Source of the DNA: Prunella strophiata
Lineage: Eukaryota; Chordata; Aves; Passeriformes; Prunellidae
DNA: 64,000 bases
Direction of reading: 5' to 3'
NCBI GenBank assembly: GCA_036583965.1
Contig: JAZBQD010000030.1
Coordinates: 51,895,551 to 51,959,550, forward strand
The notes beneath the pieces are model-generated. The model did no database searches. It had not been told where the DNA came from and saw only the letters and a list, made by a program, of their open reading frames with translations. Below are positions 33,536-45,680 of this stretch, piece by piece (within the stretch, counting starts at the first letter, position 1; each line of letters opens with the position of its first letter). Made by a program: the position numbers and the translations under genes.

Positions 33536-34558
33536 TGAGTTGGGTTTGCATGGCGAGGTTTTGGTAGTAGGAGGGGCTACAGGGGTTGCTTTTGTGAGGA
33601 TCTGCCAGAAGCTTTCCCTGTGTCTGAGAGACCCAGTGCCAGCTGGCTCCAGGACAGACTCTCCACTGGCCAGGGCTGAGCCCAGCAATGACTGTGGTAG
33701 TGCCTCTGGGATAGCAGAGTTAAGAAGGGGAAAAAAACCTGCATCATTGCAGACAGAAAGAGGAGTGAGACTACATGAGAGCGACAGTTCTGCAGACACA
33801 AAGGTCAGTGGAGAAGGTGGGGCAGGAGGTGCTCCAGGCACCAGAGCTGAGTGCCCCTGCAGCCCATGGATGTCCACAGTGGAGCAGAGATCCACCCACA
33901 GCCTGTGAAAGACCCCACCCAGAGCAAGTGGATGCCCCAAAGGAGGCTGTCACCCCACGGGAAGCTTGTGCTGGAGCAGGCTCTTGGCAGGACCTGTGCC
34001 TCCGTGGGGACCCACACTGGAGCAGCCTGGTCCTGTAGGACTGCACCCCATGGAAAATACCCTCACAGGAGCAATTTGTGAAGAACTACAGCCTGTGGGA
34101 AGGATTCATGTAGGAGAAGTTTGTGAAGGACTGTTTCCTGTGGGAGGGACACTGTGCTGGAGCAGGGAAAGAGTGAGTCACTCTGCTGAGGATGTGTGAT
34201 GACAATGTGTGATGAACTGACCTCAGCCCCCATTCACCATCCCCCTGCACCACTGGCAGGGCAGAGGCAGAGAACTTGTGAGTGAAGCTGAGCCCTGCCT
34301 GGAAGAAGGGAGGGTGAGGGGAATGTGTTTTAAGATTTGGGTTTATTTCTCATTACCCTGCTGTGTTTTGATTTGCAATAAATTAATTTCCCCAAGTTGA
34401 ATCTGTTTTTCCCATGATGGTAATTGTTGAGTGATTTTTCCCTGCCCATATCTCTGTCCACAAGCCTTTCCTTATATTTTCTTTCCCTTGTCCAGCTGAT
34501 GAGGAGAGTGACAAAGTGTCTTTGGTGGACATCTGGCACTCAGGGTCAACCCACCACA
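33536..34558 (+). mobile_element. Long solo LTR, avian ERVL-like
   Basis: This 1023-bp segment starts TGAGTTGGGTTTGCATGGC and ends GGGTCAACCCACCACA. It is flanked by CAGTG (33531-33535) and CAGGG (34559-34563), a 5-bp duplication with one mismatch. The body has the imperfect internal repeats around GGAGCAG and CCCRTGG typical of a long passerine ERVL LTR, and a polyadenylation signal AATAAA at 34377-34382, which sets the plus orientation. Open frames of up to 165 codons in it are not genes. The family name is from memory (TguLTR5-like). Confidence 0.88.
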
Positions 34559-37500
34559 CAGGGCCAGTGTACAGTGTCAGCATCATACTTCTTCCCTTGG
34601 GTCCATGGAAGGCACTCTGGGTTGATTTATTTACTAGTTTGGACACAGCCATGCTTCACTATGGCTCATAACATGCCCAGTGAGAATTTTTTGCCAAATA
34701 GGATGACTGCAAGCAGGCACAACAGGTCAGTAGTCAAATAAATCTCGCAAGGCTCACCTATTTCTAGGACTTGTGGATGAAGATTTCATAGGCATGGCCA
34801 GTTCATGCACTGCGAGCTTGACAGTTTCTGGAAGTGTAAGACTTACTGCACATGAAGAAAACTTAGTGGAAATCTGAATCTGTGTGAAATAGACTGTAAC
34901 CACTGCAGATGTGTGCAGGTACTGGTGCACACACAGTGTCCATTTACCCAGAACTACCAGCTCAGGCAAAGTGATTGCCATGGCTCCAAATGGACAGCCA
35001 GTCATGCAGGGATCCTTGGCCATGCTTTTTTCTGACAGTAGAAATTTTCAGGAAAAAAAAAAAAAAAAGGGGGGGTCTTTTCTGTGGAATGTGAAGATAT
35101 ACTTAAGAATTTAGAATTTTCAGTTGTTTCTGAGTTAATAGTTTCAGCTTCTATAACATATAAAACTTTTCACTTCACAGCAGTTTTTTATTTATCTTTT
35201 AAAAGTCTCCTGGATTCATGTGCAAAATAAATCTTACTAGAAATTAGGTATTTGGTGAATTCTTCAGCTTGCTGCATATGTTAGTCATATTGAAACTAGC
35301 TATACTCTCAGGTTACTTTTAATTCAGACTGAAAATCAGTATTCTCAGTTGAATTATGTATTGGCTTATGAAGTGTTGTGTCTTCACTAATGCAATTAAG
35401 TCTTATTTTGTGAGCACTGCAAAAAGATTATATTGTTAATATATATAAAATTTTATTTCAGCCAAGTATGTTCTCAAGGGAAATTCTAGGAGGAAAAGGG
35501 TCCTTGTTACTTGGAACATCATTAATAGTATATTGTGACCTTCAATGCAGAAAATTAGAAGAATAACTTGTTAAGGTTTATGTACCATCCATAGCTTTAT
35601 TGAAACAAAGGACCTGTGTGAGATGCTGTTTCAAAGATTCTGTACAGATCAAGAATTGTCTTTGACATAACCCTTATCAAGAACATCATACCAGAAATAA
35701 AGAATTGGCAATAAAACATCCCCTGTACTGGATTTGGGAAGTAACCAAACTGATTACAAAGAAAGATTGTAAATTGATTTAAAATGTGAAAGGGTTGTAT
35801 TAAACTTAAAGACTGCTGTACTTGTTCCATATCTTTAGAAGTGACTGGCTGAAGACTGACTTGCCCATAGTCTGAAACAGACCTTTTATCATCTGTCTGC
35901 TGGATGGAACAATACAGGCATGTTTCATTTATTTAGAATATGGCCAGGGGCCAAAGAAAGATTAAAAATGTAAGCAAGAGTCAGTGCAATGGTTGTTCCT
36001 GTAAGAGTTAGGCATTTGGACTGCAATATCAGCAAATCCACCCACAAAAGATATACTCCTACAACAGAGGATTTTCATTTGATGTCCTGGAAAAGCAATT
36101 GGTATGGTAAGGACAGGCTTACCCATTACTCCAACAGTTGAATTTGGAATGCATTTGGCATTTACAAGAGTAAACAAAAGCAACTGACACACTTGAATAA
36201 GTTGTTTTGTGCACAGCAGAACTAATGAATGCAAACAAATTCTAAAAGGAACAAATTGTTCCTTATGGAATTCTGTCTTTGTTCTTCAGCCTCCCTCATC
36301 ATAACCCCAGCTCCCCTGCCCAGGTCCTCTGCACTTTTTGAGCCAGCTGAGACTCATCATATGCTGGCCCCCAGGCCCTGCCATAGCTGAGCTCACCGTG
36401 TCTGTCTCAGTGAGGGCAAGTTGTCTGGGGACCTCTGTCCTCCAGAAAAACTTCATTGTTTCATAGATGCCTGAGAGGGAGTTCAAACCTGCCTAACTGA
36501 GGGACCTAACTTGAGCTTAAATTCAAGAAAGCCAGAGAACCAGTGTTTCTTATTTCAGTGTTTCTGCCCTACCAAAGCAATGAACAGATCACTGCTGCCT
36601 TTCTGAGACTAGGCATGTAATTTTTGCAGACAAGGTCTGCCTTCAGAGAGATCCAAAGGTACTCACCTGTCTCCACCAACTGTAGAGGGAAACTTTGCTT
36701 TAGGAGAGCTTGTTCTTCAGTTTTCTGAAATGTTTGGTCAAGTTAAAAACCTAAGGTAAGACTCCAATTTGAGCCTTGTTCTTTCTAATTTGACTGAAAC
36801 TGGCCATGGAGGTCAGGAGAGTAGGACAGACAGATTGTCCCATTGTGGGAGTTATGGCAAATTATGCTAAAAGTAACAGCAATTAGGAGGCATGTGTATT
36901 TAATGTAGTGGTTTATGTGCTTTAATATTGGTCTAGATAATGTAGAAAAATACTGCAAAAGTAGAATAAATGTCATTTAGTTTCATTAAAACTTCTTTTG
37001 AATAGTTGAATACAAGTCCAAATCTTGTGTCTATCTGGAACAATTTAATTCAAAAATATAGAAGAGTTCAGTCCAAAATTTCATTTCAGATAAGGGAACT
37101 GGTTCTGCTATGTACATTGGTAGTGAGTTGAACAGAAGACGAAAACTTCTTGAATATAAACTTCTGTGGAAATGCCATGCATCACCAGTTGAACTCAGCT
37201 TTTCTAATATACCTGTGTCTTCTGAAAGTAACCAGACCAGTGGCTGATATGATTCCTTAATCTATTTCCAAAATATGTTTTTAATTTTTCCTTGACACTC
37301 AGGTGGATCAGAGATCTACTGTTTTATGATTTAATTATCTTCAACTGTTCTGGAACATGTACAGCTCATTACACAAAAAGAGCAGAAGAACTGCTGGTTC
37401 AAAGGGAGAGTAACAGAGTTTGAAATAAGTCTGTTTGAATAAAAGAAGAAACCAGCAGAGCCTGTAGTCAAAAAATCTGACTAATTTCAAGCTGAAATCT

Positions 37501-40500
37501 TTTGCACATTTGGATAACAAACACACTATTAAATGAAAGTTTGTGCCTTCTCATCCTCTTGGGGTGAAGCCAGAGTGAGGGGGTACTCTGATGCAGTTCC
37601 ACTGTGCTAGCTCAACCACAAGTGTGACTAGGAAGTGGATGAGGTGTCACAGGAAACCTGTTTCCAGCTCAGTTGCATAACAGAAGAATTGAGCTGTTTA
37701 GGAGTAAGAATACCTTGTTTTCTTCAGTAAATATCTGAAGACTTTCCTATAAGACCTTGACATTTACAGTATGGAATGCCTGTCTATTTATCCACCCATG
37801 CTCCTTTTTTTTTTTCTTTTTTAAATTAAGTGCCAGTTTGGCCAAGGCATGCATTCATGAAAAGTGCTAATCAATCTCTGATCACCTGGGCTGGCTTTGT
37901 TTCATAGACAGGAGTGCTGTCCCCTCTTCTGTGAGCAGTGACATTGTCACAAGGAAGAGCAGTTGTCCTTGCCACCAACAACCAGCCTGCCTTAAAAGGG
38001 CCAAATGGGTAAGTTCTCTTCACTTGCACCTAGGCTTTGCTTCTTTTCTTTTCCACCATGCAAATACCCTCTAAGCCTTCTATGGTCTGGCTCTAGACCC
38101 ATTTGCAGTCACATTTTTCTTCACAGAGTTGAAATAAAATTTTACAAGTCAGTTTTGCTTAAGCAGCAGAATGCATGGGGAACCATCCTGGACTCAGGGA
38201 GAGGTATTTCCACTGAGGTATTAAAAATACTAAAGTGCTAAAACTATTATCTGAATATTTCTAAAAAACAAGAAAACCTAAGAGATATGGAAAAACCGAC
38301 TGGGTTTACTTGTGCAATATATAATTTGTAAATGACATAGAACACATCTAGAACACTATCAGTCCTTGGGGAGCCTGTCTTAGCTCTGCCTCACAGGATT
38401 TCCACATTTAATGCACTTAGGAGTAGAGAGGTAAACCAAAGCTAACACCTCTTTTTTTTGGTTAAACTAAGATTTCTATGCTCAACTCTTAAGTGATTTA
38501 ATGTGGAAAATCTGATGGACAAAAAGCAGCAAAAGGAAAGAACAATTGTAAATAAACCCTAAGAAATAAGGAGGATTTTGGCAAAGGAGGATAAAAAGAT
38601 AGTAACAAAGAAGTGAAATATGTCTAATGGGAGAGAAAGAAGGAGTAACTGCAGGGAACACCAGAAATTTCCTACCCATGGGACAATATCAGCAGCTCAG
38701 ACAGAAGCAGCTGTGCCCAGCAGAGACCCAGATTTGTCAGAGAGCCTAGTGCTGTCTTGACAGAAACTAAACCCAACTTCCAAATGCCAAGCAAAACAGG
38801 GTTAGAGATGAAGAAAGCTTTTTACCTTAAATAAAAAGCTTTGCCTTAAATAAAAACTTTCAAAGGACTGTCCTACTTCTCCTCTGCTGCATGAGAAATA
38901 GAAAACTTTAGCAGTCAATGGCTGTTGGGCTCTATTGTCAAGGACTTGGTTATAATGCAGCTTGAACAGCCACGGTGGATGAGGCCAACAGGGGATACAA
39001 ATGGAATGACCTTCTTTCATTGCATTTTGGTTTTCAGTTTTTATTAAAAAAAGCTCTTTAGCTGAGGTCTCTACCTAGGCTTTTTTTGTAACCGAGATAT
39101 AAAACAGTTTGGCTCCATCTTAACTGGCCAGCCAAACTTACAAGGTCAGGCCATAAACAAATTTAACAACTGTTGTTAATTAAATAGTTATTGTAGTATA
39201 GATGGGGTCAAACAAAGGGTATGTGTGGGAGGGGAGGGAAAGAGAGGGCCTAAGTGGCAAAAGGTGGGGGAATCTTGGCTCCTGACTTAGAAGGCGTGAA
39301 CAAGCAAGAACTCTGTGGAAAAGACCTCTGGGACATAACAATAACAGTTAGCATTTCAAATTTTGGTGCAAATATTAAGAAATTAATAGCAAAAAAACCC
39401 CAACTCGTGTTCTCTCATTTACACTTTCCTATTATGTGAAACCATCTTGGTAAGGCTTGGCTTTCCTCCAGCAGAAATCCTGTATCTGCCTCTATCAGTG
39501 GTATCGCTTCAATGACATATTAATGCCTCCCCATGCCAGGATGTTGTCCAAGTTCCAGCTGTTTGAAAGAGTTGTTACAGAATGGGAATTCCAGTTGGAG
39601 ATTTATAGAACAGCAACAGGGAAAAAAAAAGGAGGATTACATTTAATTTTAATACTCAGAAATGTGCTTTCCTTGTCATGAAAGTGGAACCCTGCCTGCG
39701 TGTCTGCAGCCTGCCCTTGCATACTGATTTTGTGTGTGCCTAGCTAAAACCAGTGCCTGTGATATGATCTGATTTTGACTCTACAGAGGAAGGTAGGAGG
39801 AGCAAAATTTATGTTTCAGGTCTGTAAGGCATTTTAAAGTTAATCGGGTCCTTTGGGTCTGATATAATTTGTGTAAGATTGCTGTTGATGATTAGAATAG
39901 CTATTTAAGATTTTTGTTAATAGTCTGTTACATGGACCCAGTGGAAAGATTCCAATAGCAGTCTGTTAGTTTTTCCCTGTCACATTCAGGTTACAGACCC
40001 TTCACAGATGTTGTAAATAGACATCAATACTAAAAGGGAATATTACACAAATTAAAATCATAAGTGTGCTCAAACTGCCAACATAGACATTTTGTTAAAA
40101 ACATCTGTCACATAAAAGCAAACATTTAAGGCCATTATATTTATAACAATTGTTTTCATTTTTAATATGTACTACATATTTTTCTTTTCTTCTGTTATTA
40201 TTGATTTGAATATTTTTTCTTAGACTTTCTTAGACTTTTTTCCAACATTACTTATGTTCTTGACCATATAAATAATAATGTGGACTTTTAATGAAAAGAA
40301 ATAAATCTTAGTGGTTGGAAATCTAGTGGATACTTTCACAATGAATGAGTCAACTGAGAATCCAACACCATGTTCTCCAAAAAAAAAATATAGTTATCAA
40401 ATGTTACAAACACAAGTATTAAGCTGGATGTCTGTTCAATTACATCCAGTAATTTCATTCTGTTCTGAAATTAATTTCTTAGGTGAAAAGGATAAATGAC

Positions 40501-41446
40501 ACATAAATGTCTTATTCTGGGCCTTTTTGTTGCATTACTGCTGATGCAGCTGTTCTGACTGTGCAAGTACTCACCATAACACTGTGCAGTAGAGCCCCCC
40601 AAAGCTGGACAGCCCTGAGGTGCTTTCTAACTAACACACCTACTGCACTGATATTATCCACCCTTCCTTCCCCCTTTCCTCTGCTGCCTGCAGTTTCTGG
40701 GTAAATCTGTGGAATCTCTAAGCCCAAGCTGCTCTAGGCTTGTCTCACCAGTGCTTTTGTTTCTACAAGATAGAAGAGGGTTAGAAGCAATCAGTGCCCC
40801 CATTTACCCTTCTTGCAGCTCTTATGTTTGCTTTGGGGAGAACTATTTGGAGCTAAGGGAGAAAATGAGTTAACAGTAAAGAAGGGGGGACACCTGGACC
40901 TTGTGCTCAAGTTCAGCCTTATCTCCTTCCATTTGTAGCAGCACACCTTCCCACCTCCTAACAGCTCAAACTTGTCAAGAGATCATATAAATACAATGAA
41001 CTGTCACAATCAGGAAGAATTTGCTGCTCATGGAACAAGAGTCTTGGTCTGGTTAAAACCAATACTTGCTATTTTCTTGATTACCTGTGTTCTGGAAACC
41101 ACTTACATATATGATCAGCTTTAAGTTCATCCTTAGCTTTTCCTTAAGTTGGTGAGCTATTTTTCCATGTAAGGTCTCCATATAATTAGATCCAGTTGAA
41201 GAATAGTTGCAGTATCTTGAGACAGTTATTCGCATGGCACAGAGGGTGTGCTGGACCCTTTACAAATGTAGGGACACAGCCTGTGGCCAAGGGAATTGTT
41301 GAACCAACTCAGACTCAAAAAAAAAGTCATGAAAAATGTAAATACTGACTTTAAGTTCCACTCAAGAATGGAACAGATCTTGTAAAGAGATTATGAAGGT
41401 GTTCTGTTGTGTAGGAATGAGTAAGCCAGGCCTGCACCATCATGGA
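34559..41446. other. Intergenic, no gene recognised
   Basis: Mostly AT-rich. It contains A18/G7 runs near 35054-35077, a T-rich run near 37806-37822 and a short tandem duplication near 38825-38862. Minus-strand open frames at 34754-35023 and 35962-36234 look vaguely protein-like but match no family I recognise and have no supporting splice or repeat context. Confidence 0.65.
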
Positions 41447-41550
41447 AATGTTAGTTGGAAGAGATGCCTAGAGATTTCCTGGTCATGCAGTGTAACCTCC
41501 CTCCCAAAGCACGCTTGCCACCTATGCTAGAGCAACCCTTAGCCTGAAAG
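41447..41550 (-). mobile_element. CR1 LINE 3' fragment, old
   Basis: Read on the plus strand, GTTAGTTGGAAGAGATGCC, then AGAGATTTCCTGGTCATGC and CCCTCCCAAAGCACGCTTG, follows the antisense CR1 3'-UTR pattern (ggttggaag...ctagagatcat...caaagcagg). The copy is short and diverged and lacks a clear terminal repeat. Confidence 0.65.
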
Positions 41551-44500
41551 AACATTGTCATTTTTTTTTTTTTAATTGCTGTACCTCATAGGGTATAATT
41601 ATCCTTTGAAAGTGTAATGTACAGCTTCCTCAGAATTATCCTGCATGTCAGGATCAGGACCAAATCACTCAATAAAGGCACAATGTCTTAAAAAGTGCAA
41701 TTACTATAGTCACAATAAAGGCAAACCCAGAAGTCACTGGGCTTCACTGAGTTGTTGAACACAAGAGTCAGATAGTAAAGGGTATATTTGTAGCATCCTG
41801 CTGCTGCAGTGTTCTGGTTTGCCCTAAGTCCTATCCTAACTCTCTGTCACATCTGCCAGCCTGTATAGATGCCTCTTTATGGAACCAGGGAGTCTCAACT
41901 AGACACCTATTTTTAGGAGTCCCATTGACAGTAGTTAATAGATTTCAGCTGACTGCAATGGGAGCTTACACAAGATGCCCCCAGATAAACACCTGCATAG
42001 AGACACCTTTAGGATCCAGAGCCTACCTGGAGTGGCAAAGTAGGAGGTTTCTGGAAGAAGAGTTTTGAAGCCTGTTTTGAAGAGCAACATGTTCATCACC
42101 CATCTTTATTATTATAGGGACATATCCCATGTCCCTATTGTTCCAAATGAAATATTGAGGAGGCCATGCTGTATAAGTGTATGCACTAAACCAGCCTCGC
42201 TTCTCTCACCTATTCTACAGGGTTTCTATGCTTTAACACTTAACTGTATAATCATTGTAATTTTAAAAATATGGGTATTTAGTAATAAGCATTTAATAGT
42301 ATCTGTTCTATTGTATTATGTTTTTATTTTTTATTTAACAGAAGATCCCTGAGAAAAACAATAAGAAAAAAAATATAGTGAACATGCATAAAAAAGATGA
42401 GCTATTACAGTTTCACCCTCAAAAAATGACATAATGTATTTTTAGGGGTTCTCAGTGGGAAAACAATAGAAATTGGAACCACAATGGGTCACAAATAAAA
42501 AGTTGCTCTCAGAATAACTGTTTATATGAACTGCAAACCAAAACCACCAGACATTCGGGCAGTGTGTAGATAAGAACCATCAGCATCAAGGCTCTGAACT
42601 GACAGATTCCTGTAAAGCACATAGCTCATAGGTATGTGACTTGCATGGGGAAAATATACAATTCCTGCAATATGTCAGTTCCTCTGTTTTCTGCTCATTT
42701 TAATTTTTCTGTGGGTCTTACTTCAAGATACCTAATTTGCTGTGTTTGGCATTAGTTTCAGCAATGATTTCTCAGCATGTGTGTGTGTCTTGTTCCTTTA
42801 TTTCCACTATTTTGCTCTGTGGACACAGTTACTGCTGTTTGCAACATGAGTTCTGGTAGTATTGTCCATCTCTGATCTTTATGAGTTTAAAAGTGCCTGA
42901 AATCAGGCATTTATCTGCATGTCTTTTTAATTTATTACCAAATTATGCCATTCTCTAGAACTTACCAGTACTTATGCCAGTAGAGATCTCAGAGAACAGG
43001 TTTGGGGTGCATGTACTTCCAAAATATTTATTTAGAGCTAAAGGAAATATCTTTTTTGCTGGTTTTTGCTTATTTGTTTGGTTAGTTTTTTGGGGATTTT
43101 TTTTGTTGGTTATTTTTTTATTTGTTTTTTTCTTTCTGGGCAAGTGAATTGGAAGGAAACAAAATGTAAGAATCAAACTGCTAGGCTATTTTTTTTCAGA
43201 AAGAATTAAACAATAGAGTCTATGTTGAGAGGTAGCTGAGGGCCAGTGTAACCTGTGTAGGGGTCTGGGGGAAATTTCTCCCCTAAGTGATTTAATTGTA
43301 TTTCAGCTTTGCCTTGCAATTAGATTCTGCTGGGATAGAGGTAAAAGACGGGGAAAAGACAGCATGCAAATATTAGCTGCAAATCCACTGACATCATCCC
43401 TCAGTAACTCCATGTGCCCTTTTGTCTTGCAGAAAAGTGGTCCTTTGAAATCTCTTGCCTGTCAGCCAGAAACAGGTTGAAAAGTAACAGTCCCCTGGTA
43501 CCAGAGGGGAAAGGCTGTGCTGGCCAGCACACTGGCAAAACACAGCTGCTAACTCTGTGCTCTGACAGGTTGGGAAAACACAATCTCTGGGGCTTGTTCT
43601 AGGTCCTTCCAGACCTCAGTAGGAATGTTCATTGCCTCTTCTGGTGCTGGCTGAGATAATCTATGCACAGATTTTCCCAGTACCCCGTTTAGATGCTACT
43701 TCGGGCACTCCCTGGCAAACATGATTCTGTAAACCCTTTGTAGCACTCTGCCTTTGTGCCTGACTGTTGTGTCTGTGGCTGATCTCTTCCTTCAAGCATA
43801 CAGCTGCACAGGAACCTGTATTTATCCTCATATTCATTGTGCTTTCAACTGTGTTCAGCTCTTACAAGTGTCTTCTGTTTGTTATTTTTCTGTTGAAGCC
43901 TTTGTTTGCCCAAGTCTTTGATCTCACATATCCAAACATAAATATTCTCTCAAACACTGTACTCAGATGGCCAGAGGAAGGAACAGCCTTTGCAAATATG
44001 CATTGTGTCAGTATCTCAAAAATCAGGTGAAGTCACATTCATAAAGCCAAGCATTATCCTCTGTTTATAAGTCAGCAAAGATTAGGGAAGCTTCTTATCA
44101 CTGCACAGAGCAGCCCTGTGCAGGAGGGGGAAGGTTCCAGAGAGGGTCACTCCTGTGCTGGTAAGGTGCTGTGGTGACATGGCACGGGTGAGCAGATCAT
44201 GGGAGGGCAAGAAAGTCATGAAACCCTTTTCTGCTCCAGTCTCTTCCCCAGCAGAAGGTTGAGGTCCCTTCCAGTCCCCATAGTGTGGCTTTGGGGTGGG
44301 GGTGACTGGGACCAGTCTCCCAGGTACTCTTCATGGCTGCTGCAAGGGAGGCTCTTAGAGCCAGCTAGTTCTTTGGTGTCCCCCACAGGACAGCTGCCTC
44401 GTGGAGTGGGAAGGTAGGGATCTGGCCACTGTGATTTACTTTTGGGCAGTAAATTTGAGTAAGAGACAGAGTTGTGTCTTGCTTCAAAATGCCTGGACGC

Positions 44501-45186
44501 TCTGGGAGTACTGTAAATGGTATGACTGAGCTGTCATTTCACAGGGGAGAATCAGAGGATGGGCTATTTTAGCTTCATGACTTCTGCTGTGGCATATTTG
44601 TGCTTTCCAGCAGAGGTCTCCTACAAAGATGACCTCCCAGTTTATTTGGAATAAACAGAATGAATGCAAAAAAAAACCCCACCTCCAAAAAATGTTACCT
44701 GCTTACTTCTGATATGATAATGAATTAAATGCATGCTTAAAATTAAATGTGTATGTTTCTTCATGCCTAGAAGCATAAACTGAGATCTGTTTTGTTAAGG
44801 ATCTTTTTAAAATGGATCAAATTCTAGACACAGTTCCTCCTTTGGCAGGAATTCTCACAGATATCTATGCAAGCATATCTGTTTCCATAAATTGTGGATC
44901 TGCCCCTGGAAATTGAAAAGATAAGTTTTAATTTTGGGACAATTAGACTAAGAGGAGGGGGCTCAGTGACTGGTCAGAAAGCAATGTTTGTAATAAGTTA
45001 ATTCCAGTAATTTCACCTTAGTTTAAAAAAACAAACAAAAAAACCCCACAAAACATTGAAATATGAGTATAACTTGGTTGGCAATGACAGTGCAGGAGGG
45101 TGTTAAAGAAAAGGACTCTGGTGGCCTTCAAGGCATAGCTGTGGAGGGCATTTGTAAGCCTGCAAGCTTCTCTCCCAGGAGAACAG
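41551..45186. other. Intergenic, no gene recognised
   Basis: AT-rich sequence with a T-run near 41561-41573 and a T/G-rich low-complexity patch at about 43050-43135. A slightly GC-richer block at about 44100-44420 shows no coding signature. Confidence 0.7.
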
Positions 45187-45680
45187 AGAATCATGGAGTC
45201 ATAGAATAGTTAGGCTGGAAATGCTCATCTAATTCCAGCTCCTGTGCCATGGGCAAGGACACCTTCCACTAGATCAGATCAAAGCCCTATCAAGCCTGGC
45301 CTTGAAATCTTCCAGGGATGGGGCATCCAGTTTCTTTGGGCAACCTGTGCCAGGACCACACCAACCTCACAGTAAAGAGTTTCTTCCTAATATCTAATCT
45401 AAACCTCCCCTGTTTCAATTTAAGGCCATTCTTCCTTGTCCTAGCACTACATGCCCTTGTAAAAAGTCCTTTTCCAGGTCTCCTGAGCCCCCTTTAAGGT
45501 ATTGGAAGGCAGGTATAAGGCCTCCAGAGATTTTTCCAGGCTGAACATTCCCACCTTTCTCAGCCTGTGCTTGTAAGAGAGGGGCTTCTGCTCTCTGATC
45601 ATCTTTGTCGCCCTCCTCTCACCCTCTCCAACAGGTCCACATCCTTCCTATGTTGGGGGTCACAGAGCTTGGGGACCCAT
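45187..45680 (-). mobile_element. CR1 LINE 3' end
   Basis: The 3' end lies at the left: AGAATCATGGAGTCATAGAAT is the reverse complement of tandem 8-bp CR1 terminal repeats. Going right, the antisense 3' UTR and end of ORF2 follow (CACCTTCCACTAGATCAGA, then GGGGCATCCAG, TTCTTCCTAATATCTAATCT, CCTGTGCTTG...). About 490 bp, 5'-truncated, moderately diverged, with no intact ORF. Confidence 0.93.

Noticed and set aside
33443..34199. Several ORFs of 70-165 codons on both strands
   Set aside because: They lie within the ERVL-like LTR and reflect its GC-rich internal repeats; LTRs of this kind do not encode proteins.
32119..34558. A single ERV provirus bounded by two LTRs
   Set aside because: The two LTRs differ in length and ends, each has its own target duplication, and the spacer lacks retroviral genes.
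34754..35023. 89-codon minus-strand ORF beside an A-run, considered as a processed pseudogene
   Set aside because: The A-run is on the opposite strand at the wrong end, and the product matches nothing I recognise.
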